DNA of 64,000 nucleotides from Megaleporinus macrocephalus (GCA_021613375.1 CM038704.1:4082405-4146404), one strand, 5' to 3'. Counted from the stretch's first letter, positions 23,522-34,091 are shown. The notes: generated from the letters alone by a model not told the origin. A program made the numbers and translations.

Positions 23522-24037
23522 AATAGGACACCGTTTCGGATGCAGCCGCAGATATTTTGCATGTGTATCTTCTTATATATTCACCAGGGAAACAGGTCAT
23601 ATGGTCATAAGCTGTCTTCAAGTCCTCCGCAGATGATTTGTGCTCAAGTGGTTTTGTTCGTAAACGAGATAGACGTGCTAGACGTGATGCTCTTTTTGTT
23701 TACGCTTGTTTTTCTTCCATTATAGACTCTGTTTATGTTGCGCTACTGCAGCAGAACGATGCACGGAGGATACTTATGAGATGAGTGATGTTTTTATCCG
23801 GTCGGCACGCTCGTCTCGTAAATATGGGCAGTAAATATAGTCAGATAGCGGCAGAGTTTCTGGAGAAAATATTCAGTAGAGGTGTCGACGGTTTTGCCCC
23901 ATACACTCCTGAAATCACACATTACTCTTAAAATAAAACAACAGTCACAGGATTTATATTTATTATTACATAAATGCCGATTTCTACAGGTTCTACCAAC
24001 ACCATTAATGAACATTTGAAACATTTAGTGTTGTTTA
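23522..24037. other. Low-copy sequence
   Basis: Short ORFs only, none recognised. Balanced composition at 23590-23760; possibly regulatory but unsupported. Confidence 0.4.
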
Positions 24038-24386
24038 TGTTAGGACAGGGGGTCTCAACCTTTCCCGCCCCAAGGCCCACCGTCTTATAGCTATAAGGCA
24101 CTGCGGCTCACAGTAACACTAACGTTTACGGCTTAAAACACAGTTTTCTTTCTTCTTTCTTAAGTGCCGAAACTGAAAACCTGAGAACCCAGAGACAGAT
24201 CAAAGATCAGATCATCCATTTACCTTCAATCACACAAACCAATATTTGCAGGGCTGTGGAAGGTGATCTGGAGCTACTGTCCATCATGTTCTCACTGGGG
24301 TCACCATTTGGTCCCCAGATGTCTGTTTAGTTTGGAGGGTTTCTATAATTCGGTTAAAACAGTTGAAGCTGTCTAACTCCCACCCA

Positions 24387-25144
24387 CCCTTACAGAAAAT
24401 AAGTATACTTAAAGTTAATTTTATTAAGTATACTTTATGTAGTTACTATACTAATGTCATTGTACTAGTAGTACACTCGAATATGTACTATTTTAATATA
24501 TCTTGGGACTAAATTGGCCCACTTTCTAGTTTTTAAAAGTATATTTAAGTACACTTTAAGTGTAAGAGTAGTAAACCAAGTATACAACTAGTTTACATCT
24601 TTTGTACTGCAACTACACTAAAAGTAAACTTAAGGGTTTACTGTTAGTTTACAAGCTTAAACTTGTGTATATAAATTAAGTTTACAAGCGTAAACTTAAT
24701 ATAATACTTATAATTTACTGCTTATATTATTGTTGTACTTTAAAGTATATGACTAGGTTTAAGGGTTTTTCTACTTAAAATAGAACTTAACAATGTTTAC
24801 CAGTGGACACACGTAAAATAAATAAGACACACTCATTAAGAAACATATTTGTATCTTTATAAATCTTTATGAATCAAATTTTAAATAAATATTGTACTGG
24901 ATTTGTGCAGAGCAAGAATACTTACTTCTACTATCTCAATCAAAAGATTAAGTACAAGTAAAGACCAAATATACTTAGACTGTTCTATACTTGTCAGTAT
25001 AACCCAAGCATACACTTAAGTATAACTGTGTTTAGTACATCAGTGAGAAGTACATCAAAAGTAAACTGAAAGCATACTCACTTCCTTTTAGTTTAAAAGA
25101 AGTAAACTAATGGTACACTTAAATAAACTTCTGTTTTGTAAGGG
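24387..25144. mobile_element. AGTATACTT-rich inverted-repeat MITE, nested
   Basis: The left end CCCTTACAGAAAATAAG is mirrored by CTTCTGTTTTGTAAGGG on the right. The ~760-bp interior is packed with short AAGTATACTT / AGTTTAC / TAAACTTA variants in both orientations, giving many possible foldings. No ORF. It lies inside the hAT-type element 24046-26348; a target duplication is not clear. Confidence 0.75.
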
Positions 25145-25442
25145 CACTTACAGTCAGCACTAATAATAAACCTGACTTCTGCCTCTTTGTCGGTTTACCA
25201 GTTTGATTTTAACCGCTCGGGTCGCTGATGCTCAGCCGCTCTGAGATCCAGGAGCCCAAATCAAACATGGCTGTCTGGTTTGGTGTTTAGCAGCAGCTGG
25301 TGCTGCAGAAACGATATGAGCTTCTGTAAAGACTCGGACGATAAAACAGGCAGATCCTGCTGACGGTGCGGCGCTGACGTGCTGCTAGAAGAAGAAGAGA
25401 GATCTACTGAAGGCTCCCTTTTATGATCATAGAATATAGTTG

Positions 25443-26061
25443 GGTCTCAAAACCTAGTGAGCTCCTACATAGGCAGCCTTTTACATAACAGTATGCGCTC
25501 CCGACATGTAGACTGTCCCAATACTTACATATCTTAAACATGCTGTCTACTGAGGAACCTTATTTAGACCTGATTTTAAAGAAGCATCGAACTCTTCCTC
25601 AGCCGCTAAGACAATCCCATGATGCACCGCAGGCTAATCTAGGAGCAGTGAAGTGGTTTTAAAATGTGAGTTATTTTGATTCTCTCTGGAGTTTTAATGT
25701 GTTTCTGGTCATATAATCACACAAAACAGTATTTTATTATCAACTCTGTAACGAGTCCTTCACCATTTAGCAGTTTTATACTCGAGCCATTAGCATTTAT
25801 GCTAGCGGATTTTTAAGCCTCGGGCTTTTGTTTTGGATGCCGGCCGGTAGCTTAGCAACCAGCTAAACCACCGGTCACGTGCTGCAGTGGGGGGAACAAG
25901 CCGTGACGCAGTCTCTCTCTAACTAGAGCGTCTCAGTAATCTGTTTTATGAGGAGAGATGAGGAGAGAACACTGATACTTACACAGCTGCTACCTAGACA
26001 GCCTACTTACACACTCACTACCTAGACAGCCTACTTACACACTCACTAGGATTTGAGACAC
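25443..26061 (+). mobile_element. ~600-bp dispersed repeat, copy 2, nested
   Basis: Same family as 3476-4018. Here the left terminus is preserved: GTCTCAAAACCTAGTGAG pairs with CACTAGGATTTGAGACA at the right. A 28-bp piece next to the right end (CTACCTAGACAGCCTAC...) is tandemly duplicated at 25990-26046, which copy 1 lacks. Inserted within the hAT-type element 24046-26348. Confidence 0.82.
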
Positions 26062-26356
26062 CAGCAGTGAACTGAACCAGAGTTGGGCTGGAAGTGGGTC
26101 CAGATCTCTGACCAGCTGACCGTCTGTATCAGTACCTGCATCTGTGTTTGTCTTAGACTGAAGATGTTTATTTATTTCACTACTGAGACGTTTTAATTAT
26201 AATTATGATATAAAAACATGCATAAGTTAGTAAGTGAGAAAAACAACCCTTTACAAACTACTACCTCCCCTGAGCAACAAGCCTGTGGACCACTAGGGGT
26301 TCTTTAAGGCCCACTGATGGTCCATGGCCCACAGGTTGAGCAACCCTGTGTTAGGG

Positions 26357-26492
26357 AACAAGCCTTGTGACCGTGGAAGGTTGTTGGTTTGATGCCCTGA
26401 ACCGACAGGATGCGACTGAAGTGGCCTTGACCAAGACACCTGACCCCCAACTGCTCCCTGGGTTTTGTGGATAGGGCTGCTCTGGTGTTTCA
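26357..26492 (+). mobile_element. tRNA-derived SINE fragment, copy 2
   Basis: Starts immediately after the right target duplication of the hAT element. CTTGTGACCGTGGAAGG, then GGTTTGATGCCC (pol III B-box-like; typical GGTTCGATCCC), then ACCCCCAACTGCTCCCTGG and GGATAGGGCTGCTC. Matches the reverse complement of 46180-46379. Head and tail are incomplete. Confidence 0.8.
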
Positions 26493-26689
26493 CTGGTCCC
26501 AGCGCATGTGGTTAGTGGTCAGTTTTCTTGAGTTTCTTGGTGTGGTTAGCAGGTAATAGTTTTTATACCTTCGCCTCTACTTCCTTACCGAAGTCTCAAC
26601 AAGTTTACTTCTTCCACAGCTGCAAAAGTCATGGTGAGCGACTCCTCTAATTTCAGGAAGGCCACCCCCTCCAGTCACGCAGCAGCCTA

Positions 26690-27010
26690 TATTTGTCCTC
26701 CCTTGTCAAGACTGCTGTCAAATATAAGGTCAGATATTGCGAGACAACCGGCTTTGTCTGGCTAAAATTAAGCCTCGGGCTGGCTCTGCGCTGCGCCGCG
26801 CGGCGGAGGAGAGTTATTTACCGCCGGTTTCGGACAAGCTGCGGCAAATGAACATTGTCAGTCTCTGTTTGGTCACATAATGAAGTTCAGGCAATGGAGA
26901 TTGAACGGTACGATTGGAGCGCTCATCATTATGCAACGCTGCTTCACGTGTCACTCATACTCTGATAACCTGAGGGCGGGCGAGCGGGCGAGCGAGCAAG
27001 GAAATTCTCC
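26690..27010. promoter_or_regulatory. Candidate conserved non-coding segment
   Basis: Low-copy, with TATTTGTCCTCCCTTGTC, GCAAATGAACATTGTC, GCTCATCATTATGCAACG and a CACGTG E-box at 26947. CpG-rich at 26780-26850 and 26970-26995. Resembles enhancer-like DNA; conservation is not testable here. Confidence 0.33.
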
Positions 27011-27243
27011 TGACAGAAACAAAGCCTGGTTTGTATAATACAGCCGCTTGTTATGCTTTAAAAAGTTAAAGTTCTTGGGTCTCTTATCTTTACGTGGGGG
27101 ACTTTTTTTTTGCAGGCACCTTAAAGTCCAACTTTACATTCCCTAAAAGAAGCTTTCCGTCTCAACTCGGCCACATGAATTATTCAGTGGGACGGCAGAG
27201 TCCAGCGACTATTAAACTTGGCATTTAGTTTTATCTGTAGAGC

Positions 27244-27300
27244 CATGAGGGGATTTGAACCTGCGACCTTGTGGACCTCATAGCAGCCAGCGCCTTAAAA
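27244..27300 (-). pseudogene. tRNA-like segment, copy 1
   Basis: On the minus strand it reads AAGGTCGCAGGTTCAAATCC, with a perfect pol III B-box GGTTCAAATCC. This copy has a shortened left part. No complete cloverleaf is seen, so this is a SINE-head or tRNA relic. Confidence 0.55.
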
Positions 27301-27554
27301 AGACTTTGGGGGCCCGGAACCTTGTCAAGAACTCTTTAGGAGCCAGTTTTTTTGGTCCTCCTATGAGTACATCTGAAACTGTTTGGAATTCAGCATCAGG
27401 CTCTTTTGTGTGTTCTTTAGACATTAGTTTAGATTCCCCTCTTAGTTTTATCCCAAATTTCAATAATGTTACAACTGTCCTGAGTTGGATATCTGAGAAA
27501 TATCACAACAGAGCGCTGCAGAGAAACAGGTCCATGTAGAATAAGCAAAGTTGA

Positions 27555-27720
27555 TCACTGTAATGGTCTTCCTAAGACCGCAATCCATCCTTTACCACTC
27601 ATACAAAACTCAGCAGCACAGATCCTAAAAAAAACAAAATAGAGGTTCTGGGATAGATTGCAAAGACAATTATTATTTTTAAAGCATTAAATGGCCTTAA
27701 AGCACCTCAACTCGCCTCAT
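27555..27720 (+). mobile_element. LINE reverse-transcriptase C-terminal fragment within unit 1
   Basis: Related to 31841-32215: TCCATCCTTTACCACTCA, a CAGCAGCACAGATCCT block and AATGGCCTTAAAGCACC. Frames are broken. A similar fragment recurs at 28100-28260. Confidence 0.65.
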
Positions 27721-27825
27721 CTGTACATTCCCTCTCCGTCACAACTTGGCCACATGAATTATTCAGTGGGACGACAGAGTCCAGTGACTTTTAAACATGG
27801 CATTTAGTTTTATCTGTAGAGCCAT

Positions 27826-27885
27826 GCGGGGATTTGAACCTGCGACCTTGTGGTTGCGGACCGCAGAGCAGCCGGCGGGTTAAAA
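27826..27885 (-). pseudogene. tRNA-like segment, copy 2
   Basis: Minus strand GGTCGCAGGTTCAAATCCCC preceded by GGCTGCTCTGCGGTCCGC. Same relic as copy 1, in the second tandem unit. T-arm pairing is poor, so not a functional tRNA. Confidence 0.55.
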
Positions 27886-28099
27886 AGACTTCAGGGGCCT
27901 AAACGATTGCATCCGGAACCTTGTCAAGAACTCTCTAGGAGCTATTTTTAGATTCTGCTCTTTGTTTTATCCCTCATTTCAGTAATGTTACAACTGTTCT
28001 GAGTTAGATATCTGAGAAATATCACAAAAGTCAGACCTTTTCTATCTCAGAGCGATGCAGAGAAACAGGTCCATGTAGAATAAGCAAAGTTGATCACTG

Positions 28100-28260
28100 T
28101 AATGGTCGTCTTCCTAAGACAACAATCCACCCTTTACCACTCATAGAAAATAGAGCTCATATCGCTCCTGCACTGGCTGCCTGTATCTACTAGAATAGAC
28201 TTCAAAGACAATTATTGTTTTTAAAGCTTTAAATGGCCTTAAAGCACCTGAACTCGCCTC
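28100..28260 (+). mobile_element. LINE reverse-transcriptase C-terminal fragment within unit 2
   Basis: CTCCTGCACTGGCTGCCTG translates as LLHWLP, the conserved start of the post-RT region in a common fish non-LTR family. It is followed by AATGGCCTTAAAGCACC. Truncated and frameshifted. Confidence 0.65.
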
Positions 28261-28368
28261 AACTGTACATTCCCTCTCTGTCACAACTTGGCCACATGAA
28301 TTATTCAGCAGGACGACAGAGTCCAGTGACTATTAAACTTGGCATTTAGTTTTATCTGTAGAGCCATG

Positions 28369-28428
28369 CGGGGATTTGAACCTGCGACCTTGTGGTTGCG
28401 GACCGCAGAGCAGCCGGCGGGTTAAAAA
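28369..28428 (-). pseudogene. tRNA-like segment, copy 3
   Basis: Same relic in the third tandem unit, nearly identical to copy 2, including the B-box. Confidence 0.55.
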
Positions 28429-28741
28429 GACTTCAGGGGCCCGAATGATTGCATCCGGAATGTCGTCAAGATTTTTTTTGTCCTCCTATGAGTACATCTA
28501 AAACCCTGTTTGGAATTCGGGAGTTGGCTGTTTTATGCAGCCGCAGCGTAAAATCTAATCAAACGGCACTCGCGTCCGGTCAACTTTGGTTGGAACAAAC
28601 ATATGGACAGGTTTCTCTGCATCGCTTGTGATACTCCTTAGAAATATAACTCACAACATTTGTAATATTATCTATCAGATCTAACGTTGTCACTGTCCGA
28701 AGAAGAACAAGTCAATTAGTAACTAAACAGCAGAGGACAAA

Positions 28742-28939
28742 AACCTTCTTAACTTTTAATGTAAGTCAATGTAACCAGAGATTTGGCACCTGCTTTTCCA
28801 ATCTTGTCTCGTCTGAGCGGGAAGTAAGGGCTGATATATCAGCGCAATTCCCGCTCAGACAATACGAGATTGGAAAAACAGGTGTTAATGACCAAATTTC
28901 GAGTTCCATTGACTTACATTGAAAGTTCAGAAGGTTGTT
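28742..28939. repeat. Inverted repeat with ~85-bp arms
   Basis: Left arm 28742-28823 and right arm 28848-28939 pair imperfectly. AATGTAAGTCAATG faces CATTGACTTACATT, TTCCAATCTTGTCTCG faces ATACGAGATTGGAA, and GTCTGAGCGGGAA faces TTCCCGCTCAGAC. The loop is about 24 nt. Single arms of the same sequence occur at 29500-29590 and 30075-30130. Confidence 0.88.
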
Positions 28940-29205
28940 AGATCTGATAGATGGAAACCTGGTGTCTCATCTTTAGATTCTCATCTCTGATTTACCCCTC
29001 ATTTCAATATTATTACAAATGTTCTGAGTTTTATTTCTAAGCAGTATCACGAGTGATGCAGAGAAACCTGTCCATATGTTTATTCCAATCAAAGGTGATC
29101 ACTGTAATGGACATCGCAACTGGGGCACATGAATTATTCAGTGGGACGACAGAGTCCAGTGACTTTTAAATTTGGCATTTAGTTTTATCTGTAGAGTCAT
29201 GATAG

Positions 29206-29262
29206 GATTTGAACCTGCGACCTTGTGGTTGCGGACCACAGAGCAGCCGGTGGGTTAAAAAG
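29206..29262 (-). pseudogene. tRNA-like segment, copy 4
   Basis: Same relic in the fourth unit. The base 3' of the B-box has changed (GGTTCAAATCCTATC). Confidence 0.5.
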
Positions 29263-30120
29263 ACTTCGGGGGGCCTGAGCGATTGCATCTGGAACCTCGT
29301 CAAGAACTCTGTAAGAGCCAGGTTTTGTTTTATCCTATCTCAAACCCTGTTTGGAATTCGGGAGTTGGCTCTTTTATGCAGCTGCAGTGTAAAATCTAAT
29401 CAAAAGGCACTCGCGTCCGGTCACTCGCTTCAAATGCCGCTCTGTGGCGGCCATTTGGTAGAAATCAATTTTCCTCAATTAAGGGCAGATACATCACATC
29501 AACGCAATTCCCGCTCAGACGAGACGAGATTGGAAAAACAGGTGTTAATGGCCAAATTTCTGGTTCCATTGACTTAAATTGAAAGTTCAGAAGATTGTTA
29601 GATCTGATAGATGGAAACCTGGTGTCTCATCTTTAGATTTTTATCTTTGTTTTACCTTCATTTCAATAATATTACAAATGTTCTGAGTTATATTTCTGTG
29701 GAGTATCACAAACGATGCAGAGAAACTTGTCCATATGTTTGTTCCAACGAAAGTTGATCACGGTAATGGTCATCACATCTAAACTTGGCATTTAGTTTTA
29801 TCTGTAGAGCCATGGGGAGATTTGAGGTTGTGGACCAGCCTTTGGGGGCCTGAATGATTGCATCTGGAACCTCGTCAGGATCTCTTCAGGAGCCTGTTTT
29901 TTTGTCTTCCTATGAGTACATCTGAAACCCTGTTTGGAATTCGGGAGTTGGCTGTTTTATGCAGCTGCAGCGTAAAATCTAATCAAAAGGCACTCGCGTC
30001 CGGTCGCTCGCTTCAAATGCCGCTCTGTGGTGGCCATTTGGTAGAAATCGATTTTCGTCAAGTAAGGGCAGATACATCAACGCAATTCCCGCTCAGACGA
30101 GACGAGATTGGAAAAGCGGG

Positions 30121-30960
30121 TGTTAATGGCCACATTCCTCTGGGGTGCCGTGTTCCTGCGCTCGCTGATTGCCGGGGTTGGAAAGCGGTGCTAATTGAGA
30201 CCTTTGGAGGAAGAGAGCAAAAAATAACAACGCAGAGCAGCTAAACCCTCTCAGATACACGGCTGATAAATATTCGCCGCTGTATTTGTTTAAATGTTTT
30301 AGAGCACTCTTCTCCCGCTGCGATCCCGGCGACCCACAAGCCCATTCTGCTCGGGCGACAGCTGCTAAATGGTGTTCCATTGTTATTTTATGCATGAGGA
30401 GGAGTCGAGAGGATGTTTCGCTCTTGACCTTCAGAAATATCTGATCATTGGGCTTTTTGTTTCGTGCCCTCCTCCCCCAACCCAAAAAGCCTCTCGAAAC
30501 TTCTAATCGAGCCACTCCTGACCTCGGCGAATCGTAACAGGCTGTTGACTGGAGTGTGGAGTGCCACCAGCACATGCCCTATCGGTCGGCAGATAATTCT
30601 GGAGAGAGCTTCAGCAGTTCATTTCCATTTTAGCAGCGAGAGGCTTTTGTGTTGCTGAAAGATATTGGGTTTAGCGGAATTCTCCAGCTAAGGCTGCTCC
30701 GTCTGTTTAAGGATGAATAGAAGCCGGTCGAGGGGGGCAGTTAGCATGACCTCCTCCACATAAACGCTCCTTGCGCGTTTACATTTGTTATTAGCAGCGT
30801 TTGGGGTTTTGGGGCGAAGATCCTCGGAATATTTGTTTTGGGCTTTAACGGAATTCTTCAGCCGGAGCCTGATGTGCTTGATTTCTGGATGGAAATGCCG
30901 GCACAGGCCCGCAAAGCTGATCAGCAGCAGCAACTGGAATGCTGATTCTTTAGATCCTTG
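30121..30960. promoter_or_regulatory. Low-copy, candidate conserved non-coding segment
   Basis: Follows the last tandem unit. Includes GCTAATTGAGACCTTTGG, GGCTGATAAATATTCGCC, CATTGTTATTTTATGCATGA and GGAATTCTTCAGCCGGAG. ORFs (128 and 150 codons on opposite strands) overlap and lack known domains. Texture resembles regulatory DNA. Confidence 0.32.
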
Positions 30961-31059
30961 GGCATCACAGCTGTCTAAAGCAAAACATGTTATGTGTATT
31001 TTTTTTTTTTTTATATTATTTGAACACGACAGCTGCTCTTTATATCCTGTGGAATTTCA

Positions 31060-31215
31060 TGGTATGAATGGACCAATAGAAATGCTCCAAAATCACTTGG
31101 AAAAATATCTGGTTCCATTGACTTACATTGAAAGTTAAGAAGGTTTTTATCTCTTGCTGTAAAGTTACTACTTGGCATGTTCTTCTTTGCACAGTGAAGA
31201 TGTTAGATCGGATAG
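31060..31215 (-). repeat. Dispersed repeat, minus-strand copy
   Basis: CCAATAGAAATGCTCCAAAA and GGTTCCATTGACTTACATTG are the reverse complement of blocks at 60690-60750. The family also occurs near 52390 and 55925. Confidence 0.7.
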
Positions 31216-31239
31216 ATAGAAAGTGTATATAGATGGAAG

Positions 31240-31242
<3 letters not shown>

Positions 31243-31325
<83 letters not shown>
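31243..31325. repeat. (TA)n tract
   Basis: About 40 TA units ending exactly at the start of the Tc1-like MITE. Confidence 0.97.
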
Positions 31326-31328
<3 letters not shown>

Positions 31329-31830
31329 TACTGCTCAAAAGTTTGGGATCACAGTGAAATGTTCTTGTTTTAATGGAGTATCTTCTTCCTTAACACAACA
31401 ATGGACTGACGGGTCTCTAAAGAAAGTTGTTTCTTTCCTGTCATTGTGAGTCGGTCAGCAAGCCATCAACTGCTGATGCTTCAGATACTAAACTAACCTA
31501 GAGTGTTGTTCCCTTTTATACTCACTTATTAGTAGAATGTTTTTCAGCTGTGTATCACAATTGAACAAGAGTGTCCTAACAACCAATTAGTCCAATAACA
31601 TCCTTAACTTGGATTGGTGGTCGTACCAGGAGATTTAGACAGAGGACTGAGAATTACTGATAATAAAACTATATGTAAAATACGCCTCTATACAAAAATA
31701 GACTTTAATACAAACATTTACATTCTTTAAAAATCATCTGATACACTTACATTAATTGTGAAATGGACAATATTGTTTGTGAAAATTGCATGAAAATTGC
31801 ATGAAATTAAATTCTAAAGCTGTAGTGTGT
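31326..31830 (+). mobile_element. Tc1-like MITE, copy 2 (most complete)
   Basis: Starts CACTACTGCTCAAAAGTTT and ends AATTCTAAAGCTGTAGTGTG, an eroded inverted terminus, with TA-rich sequence on both sides. About 505 bp, no transposase. It shares its full interior with 61149-61593 and, in reverse complement, with 14937-15325. Confidence 0.88.
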
Positions 31831-31840
31831 ATATATATTA

Positions 31841-32350
31841 GTTGATCACTGTAATGGTCGTCTACCTAAGACAGCAATCCATCCTTTACCACTCAGACAA
31901 AACACAGCAGCATGGATCCTAACAGAAAGAAACCGAGCTCTTATCACTGCTGCACTGGCTGCCAGTATCTTCTAGGATAGGTTTTAAAGACTTGTATTGG
32001 TTTTAAAGTTTTTAATGGCCTTAAAGCAGCCGAGTACCTCTCTGAACTGCTGACATTGGTGTGTTCTGATACGTAATCCTACGTCAGCAGATTCTGGCCT
32101 TCTGGTTTCCAGACACCCAAACTACAGGGCAGCAGAGATGCTCCCTTCTACTTTTATGCTTCTAATCTGTGGAACTAACTCTTGCAATGGGGCTGTCAAG
32201 TTCAGCCCACATAAAAACAATATTTAAATGTATCTTTTAAACTTAAAATCTTTCAAATATTATTTGCTTTTCATCTTATTTTACTTTTCACTCATTTTTG
32301 TTTTTGTCCTTTTGTTCTGTTTCCGCTTTCAAGTTTTTATGAATGATTTG
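31841..32350 (+). mobile_element. LINE fragment: reverse-transcriptase C-terminus and 3' UTR start
   Basis: The broken reading frame retains LLHWLPV, then PDTQTTGQQRCS and FYASNLWN-like positions in altered frames, characteristic of the end of ORF2 in a fish jockey-type non-LTR element. AT-rich UTR follows. Its first ~180 bp are the source of, or sister to, the fragments in the tandem units at 27555 and 28100. Confidence 0.7.
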
Positions 32351-33100
32351 AAAATCTAGTTAATAATTAAAATGTTTTCTTACATTTATTTTCTTTACTT
32401 GTCATTTTTATTTCATTGTTTCTTTTGGTTCTGTTTATTCTCTTTATTTTTTTTATTTTTTTTTTTGCTTTTGCTTTTGTTGTATATTTGCTTTTATGTC
32501 TTTTATGTCTTTTATTACTTTGAGATGTCAGGTTGCCGGCCTTATCAAGCCATGTACTCAATATGTGCTCGCTATCTCCTGTGCCACTTTTATTCCACAT
32601 TGTTAAAACTTGTGTGGACTCGGAGGTACTTTGGCGAGGTAGATGAGTTAAAGTGAGATCCTGGAGAGGTGCGACAGTACAGAGTTTAGAGCTGACCTCA
32701 GTTCAGCTTTGGTAATTAGCTGACAAAATGAATCGGATGTGTTAAATCAGAGAAAACGCTCAGTCTGCAGTTCTGTGGCGCTGCAGCTCCCCTGTTTTGG
32801 TGGGACAGTAGGAGACTTTATCTCGGCTTAAGCCATCACAACGGCTCTCATCCATGGTGAGAGCTATTCCTGCAGCTCTCAGGATCTCTCAATCTAAAGT
32901 GAAGCTGTATATAAGGAGGATTCCACTTTATTTCAGTGGCTGGCAGCCAGTCCTGGCCTGGGCAGTGGTCAGCACTCATTGTTAGATATGTGGTATGGCT
33001 GCATGATTCCTGATTAAATGGGAATCAGGACGGCTTAGAACCGGTATCACAAGCAATTTTTAACACAGAGATAGAGTGAGATCCCATCACAGAAAGCCTG
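32351..33100. other. AT-rich then low-copy sequence
   Basis: T-rich to about 32520 (ORF 32372-32656 is a phenylalanine/leucine run), then low-copy sequence to 33060. No gene recognised. Confidence 0.45.
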
Positions 33101-33104
33101 GTTG

Positions 33105-33738
33105 TGTTACATGGTTGGGTCGCATACTTGCGTTGCAAGGTTGAGTCGTATAGTTGGGTCATAAGGTTGAGTTACATGGTTGGGTTGCAAGTTTAAGTCG
33201 CATTGTTGGGTTGCACAATTGTGTCGCAAGGTTGGGCCGTAAGGTTGAGTCACATGGTTGTGTCACATTGTTGGGTTGCATGGTTGAGTTACAAGGTTGG
33301 GTCCTAGGGTTGAGTCACATGTTTGGGTTGCATGGTTGAGTCACATGGTTGGGTTGCAAGGTTAAATCACATGGTTGGGTCGCATAGTTGGGTTGTAGGG
33401 TTGAGTCACATGGTTGGGTTGCATTGTTGGGTTGCATAATTGCGTTGCAAGGTTTAGTCGCATAGTTGGGTCGTAAGGTGGAGTCAGATGGTTGGGTTGC
33501 AAGGTTAAGTGTCATGTTTGGGTCGCTTAATTGCGTCGCAAAGTTGGGTCATATGGTGGGGTTGCATGGTTAAGTCACATGGTTGGATCACCTGGTTGGG
33601 TCGCATACTTGCATCGCAAGGTTGGGTGGCATGGCTGAGTCGTAAGGTGGAGTCACATAGTTGGGTCGCAAGGTTGAGTCACATGGTTGCATCGCATGGT
33701 TGGGTCGCATGGTTGAGTTGCTGGCTTGGGGTTGAAGG
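33105..33738 (+). repeat. ~13-bp degenerate minisatellite
   Basis: About 48 variants of GGTTGGGTCGCAT / GGTTGAGTCACAT / GGTTGGGTTGCAA. The unit is not a multiple of three, so all frames cycle every 39 bp. The ORFs here (60-78 codons) are repeat translations. G/T-rich on the plus strand. Confidence 0.93.
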
Positions 33739-34063
33739 GTATTAATGCTTCTTTGATATTAGGGAAGAAAAGGTCAAACTCTTGGCAGACTAACCTAGTT
33801 ACCTGTAGTTATTGTAATATCAACAGCAAAGCCAAACAGAATGTGAGTGACAAATGCTGTGTCTGTATGTTGATCTGCTTCTAGTAGCATCATCGTATCA
33901 TAGCAAACTGAACTGCTAAAAATAGAGGCATCTGTGTTATTGTCATTCAAGCAGCACTCTATTTGGAAAGCTTGCCATGTGTGCTTTTACCTTCTGGCCA
34001 CAATAGTACAGTATACTATTTGTATAATGATAATTAAAAAATAAATAAATAAATAATAATAAA
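33739..34063. other. Low-copy sequence
   Basis: No ORF and nothing recognised. Ends in an (A)n/(AAT)n run leading into (TA)n. Confidence 0.45.
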
Positions 34064-34091
34064 AAAAAAAATATATATATATATATATATA
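34064..34091. repeat. Poly(A) and short (TA)n
   Basis: A-rich then TA-rich run, about 90 bp upstream of a fold-back element. Confidence 0.9.

Larger units (their letters stand above)
24038..26356 (+). mobile_element. hAT-type element (about 2.3 kb including two inserts) with 8-bp target duplication
   Basis: The element runs 24046-26348. Its left terminus CAGGGGGTCTCAACC is mirrored by GGTTGAGCAACCCTG on the right. Sub-terminal blocks also pair (AAGGCCCACC with GGCCCACTGATGG). Flanking octamers TGTTAGGA (24038-24045) and TGTTAGGG (26349-26356) match at 7 of 8 positions, the hallmark of hAT insertion. Two other elements sit inside, at 24387-25144 and 25443-26061. No transposase ORF remains, so the copy is non-autonomous. 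Confidence 0.87.
27130..30120 (+). repeat. Five rearranged tandem units (~540-840 bp)
   Basis: The block CACATGAATTATTCAGTGGG recurs near 27171, 27751, 28291 and 29129. It is followed each time by TTGGCATTTAGTTTTATC and a tRNA-like B-box segment, then TCAAGAACTCT and similar sequence. A fifth, shorter unit starts near 29785. Units 1-3 also carry a LINE fragment (GTTGATCACTGTAATGGTC). Units 3-5 carry GCACTCGCGTCCGGTCA and the CCCGCTCAGAC palindrome half. The mosaic shows repeated local duplication with rearrangement. ORFs of 60-128 codons in it are shared repeat sequence, not genes. Confidence 0.9.

Noticed and set aside
27826..27885. tRNA gene cluster from the four GGTTCAAATCC segments (27244-29262)
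   Set aside because: No cloverleaf. The segments are copies carried along in a tandem repeat unit.
30123..30575. 150-codon minus-strand ORF and the overlapping plus-strand ORF at 29858-30244
   Set aside because: They overlap on opposite strands, include repeat-unit sequence, and have no domain.
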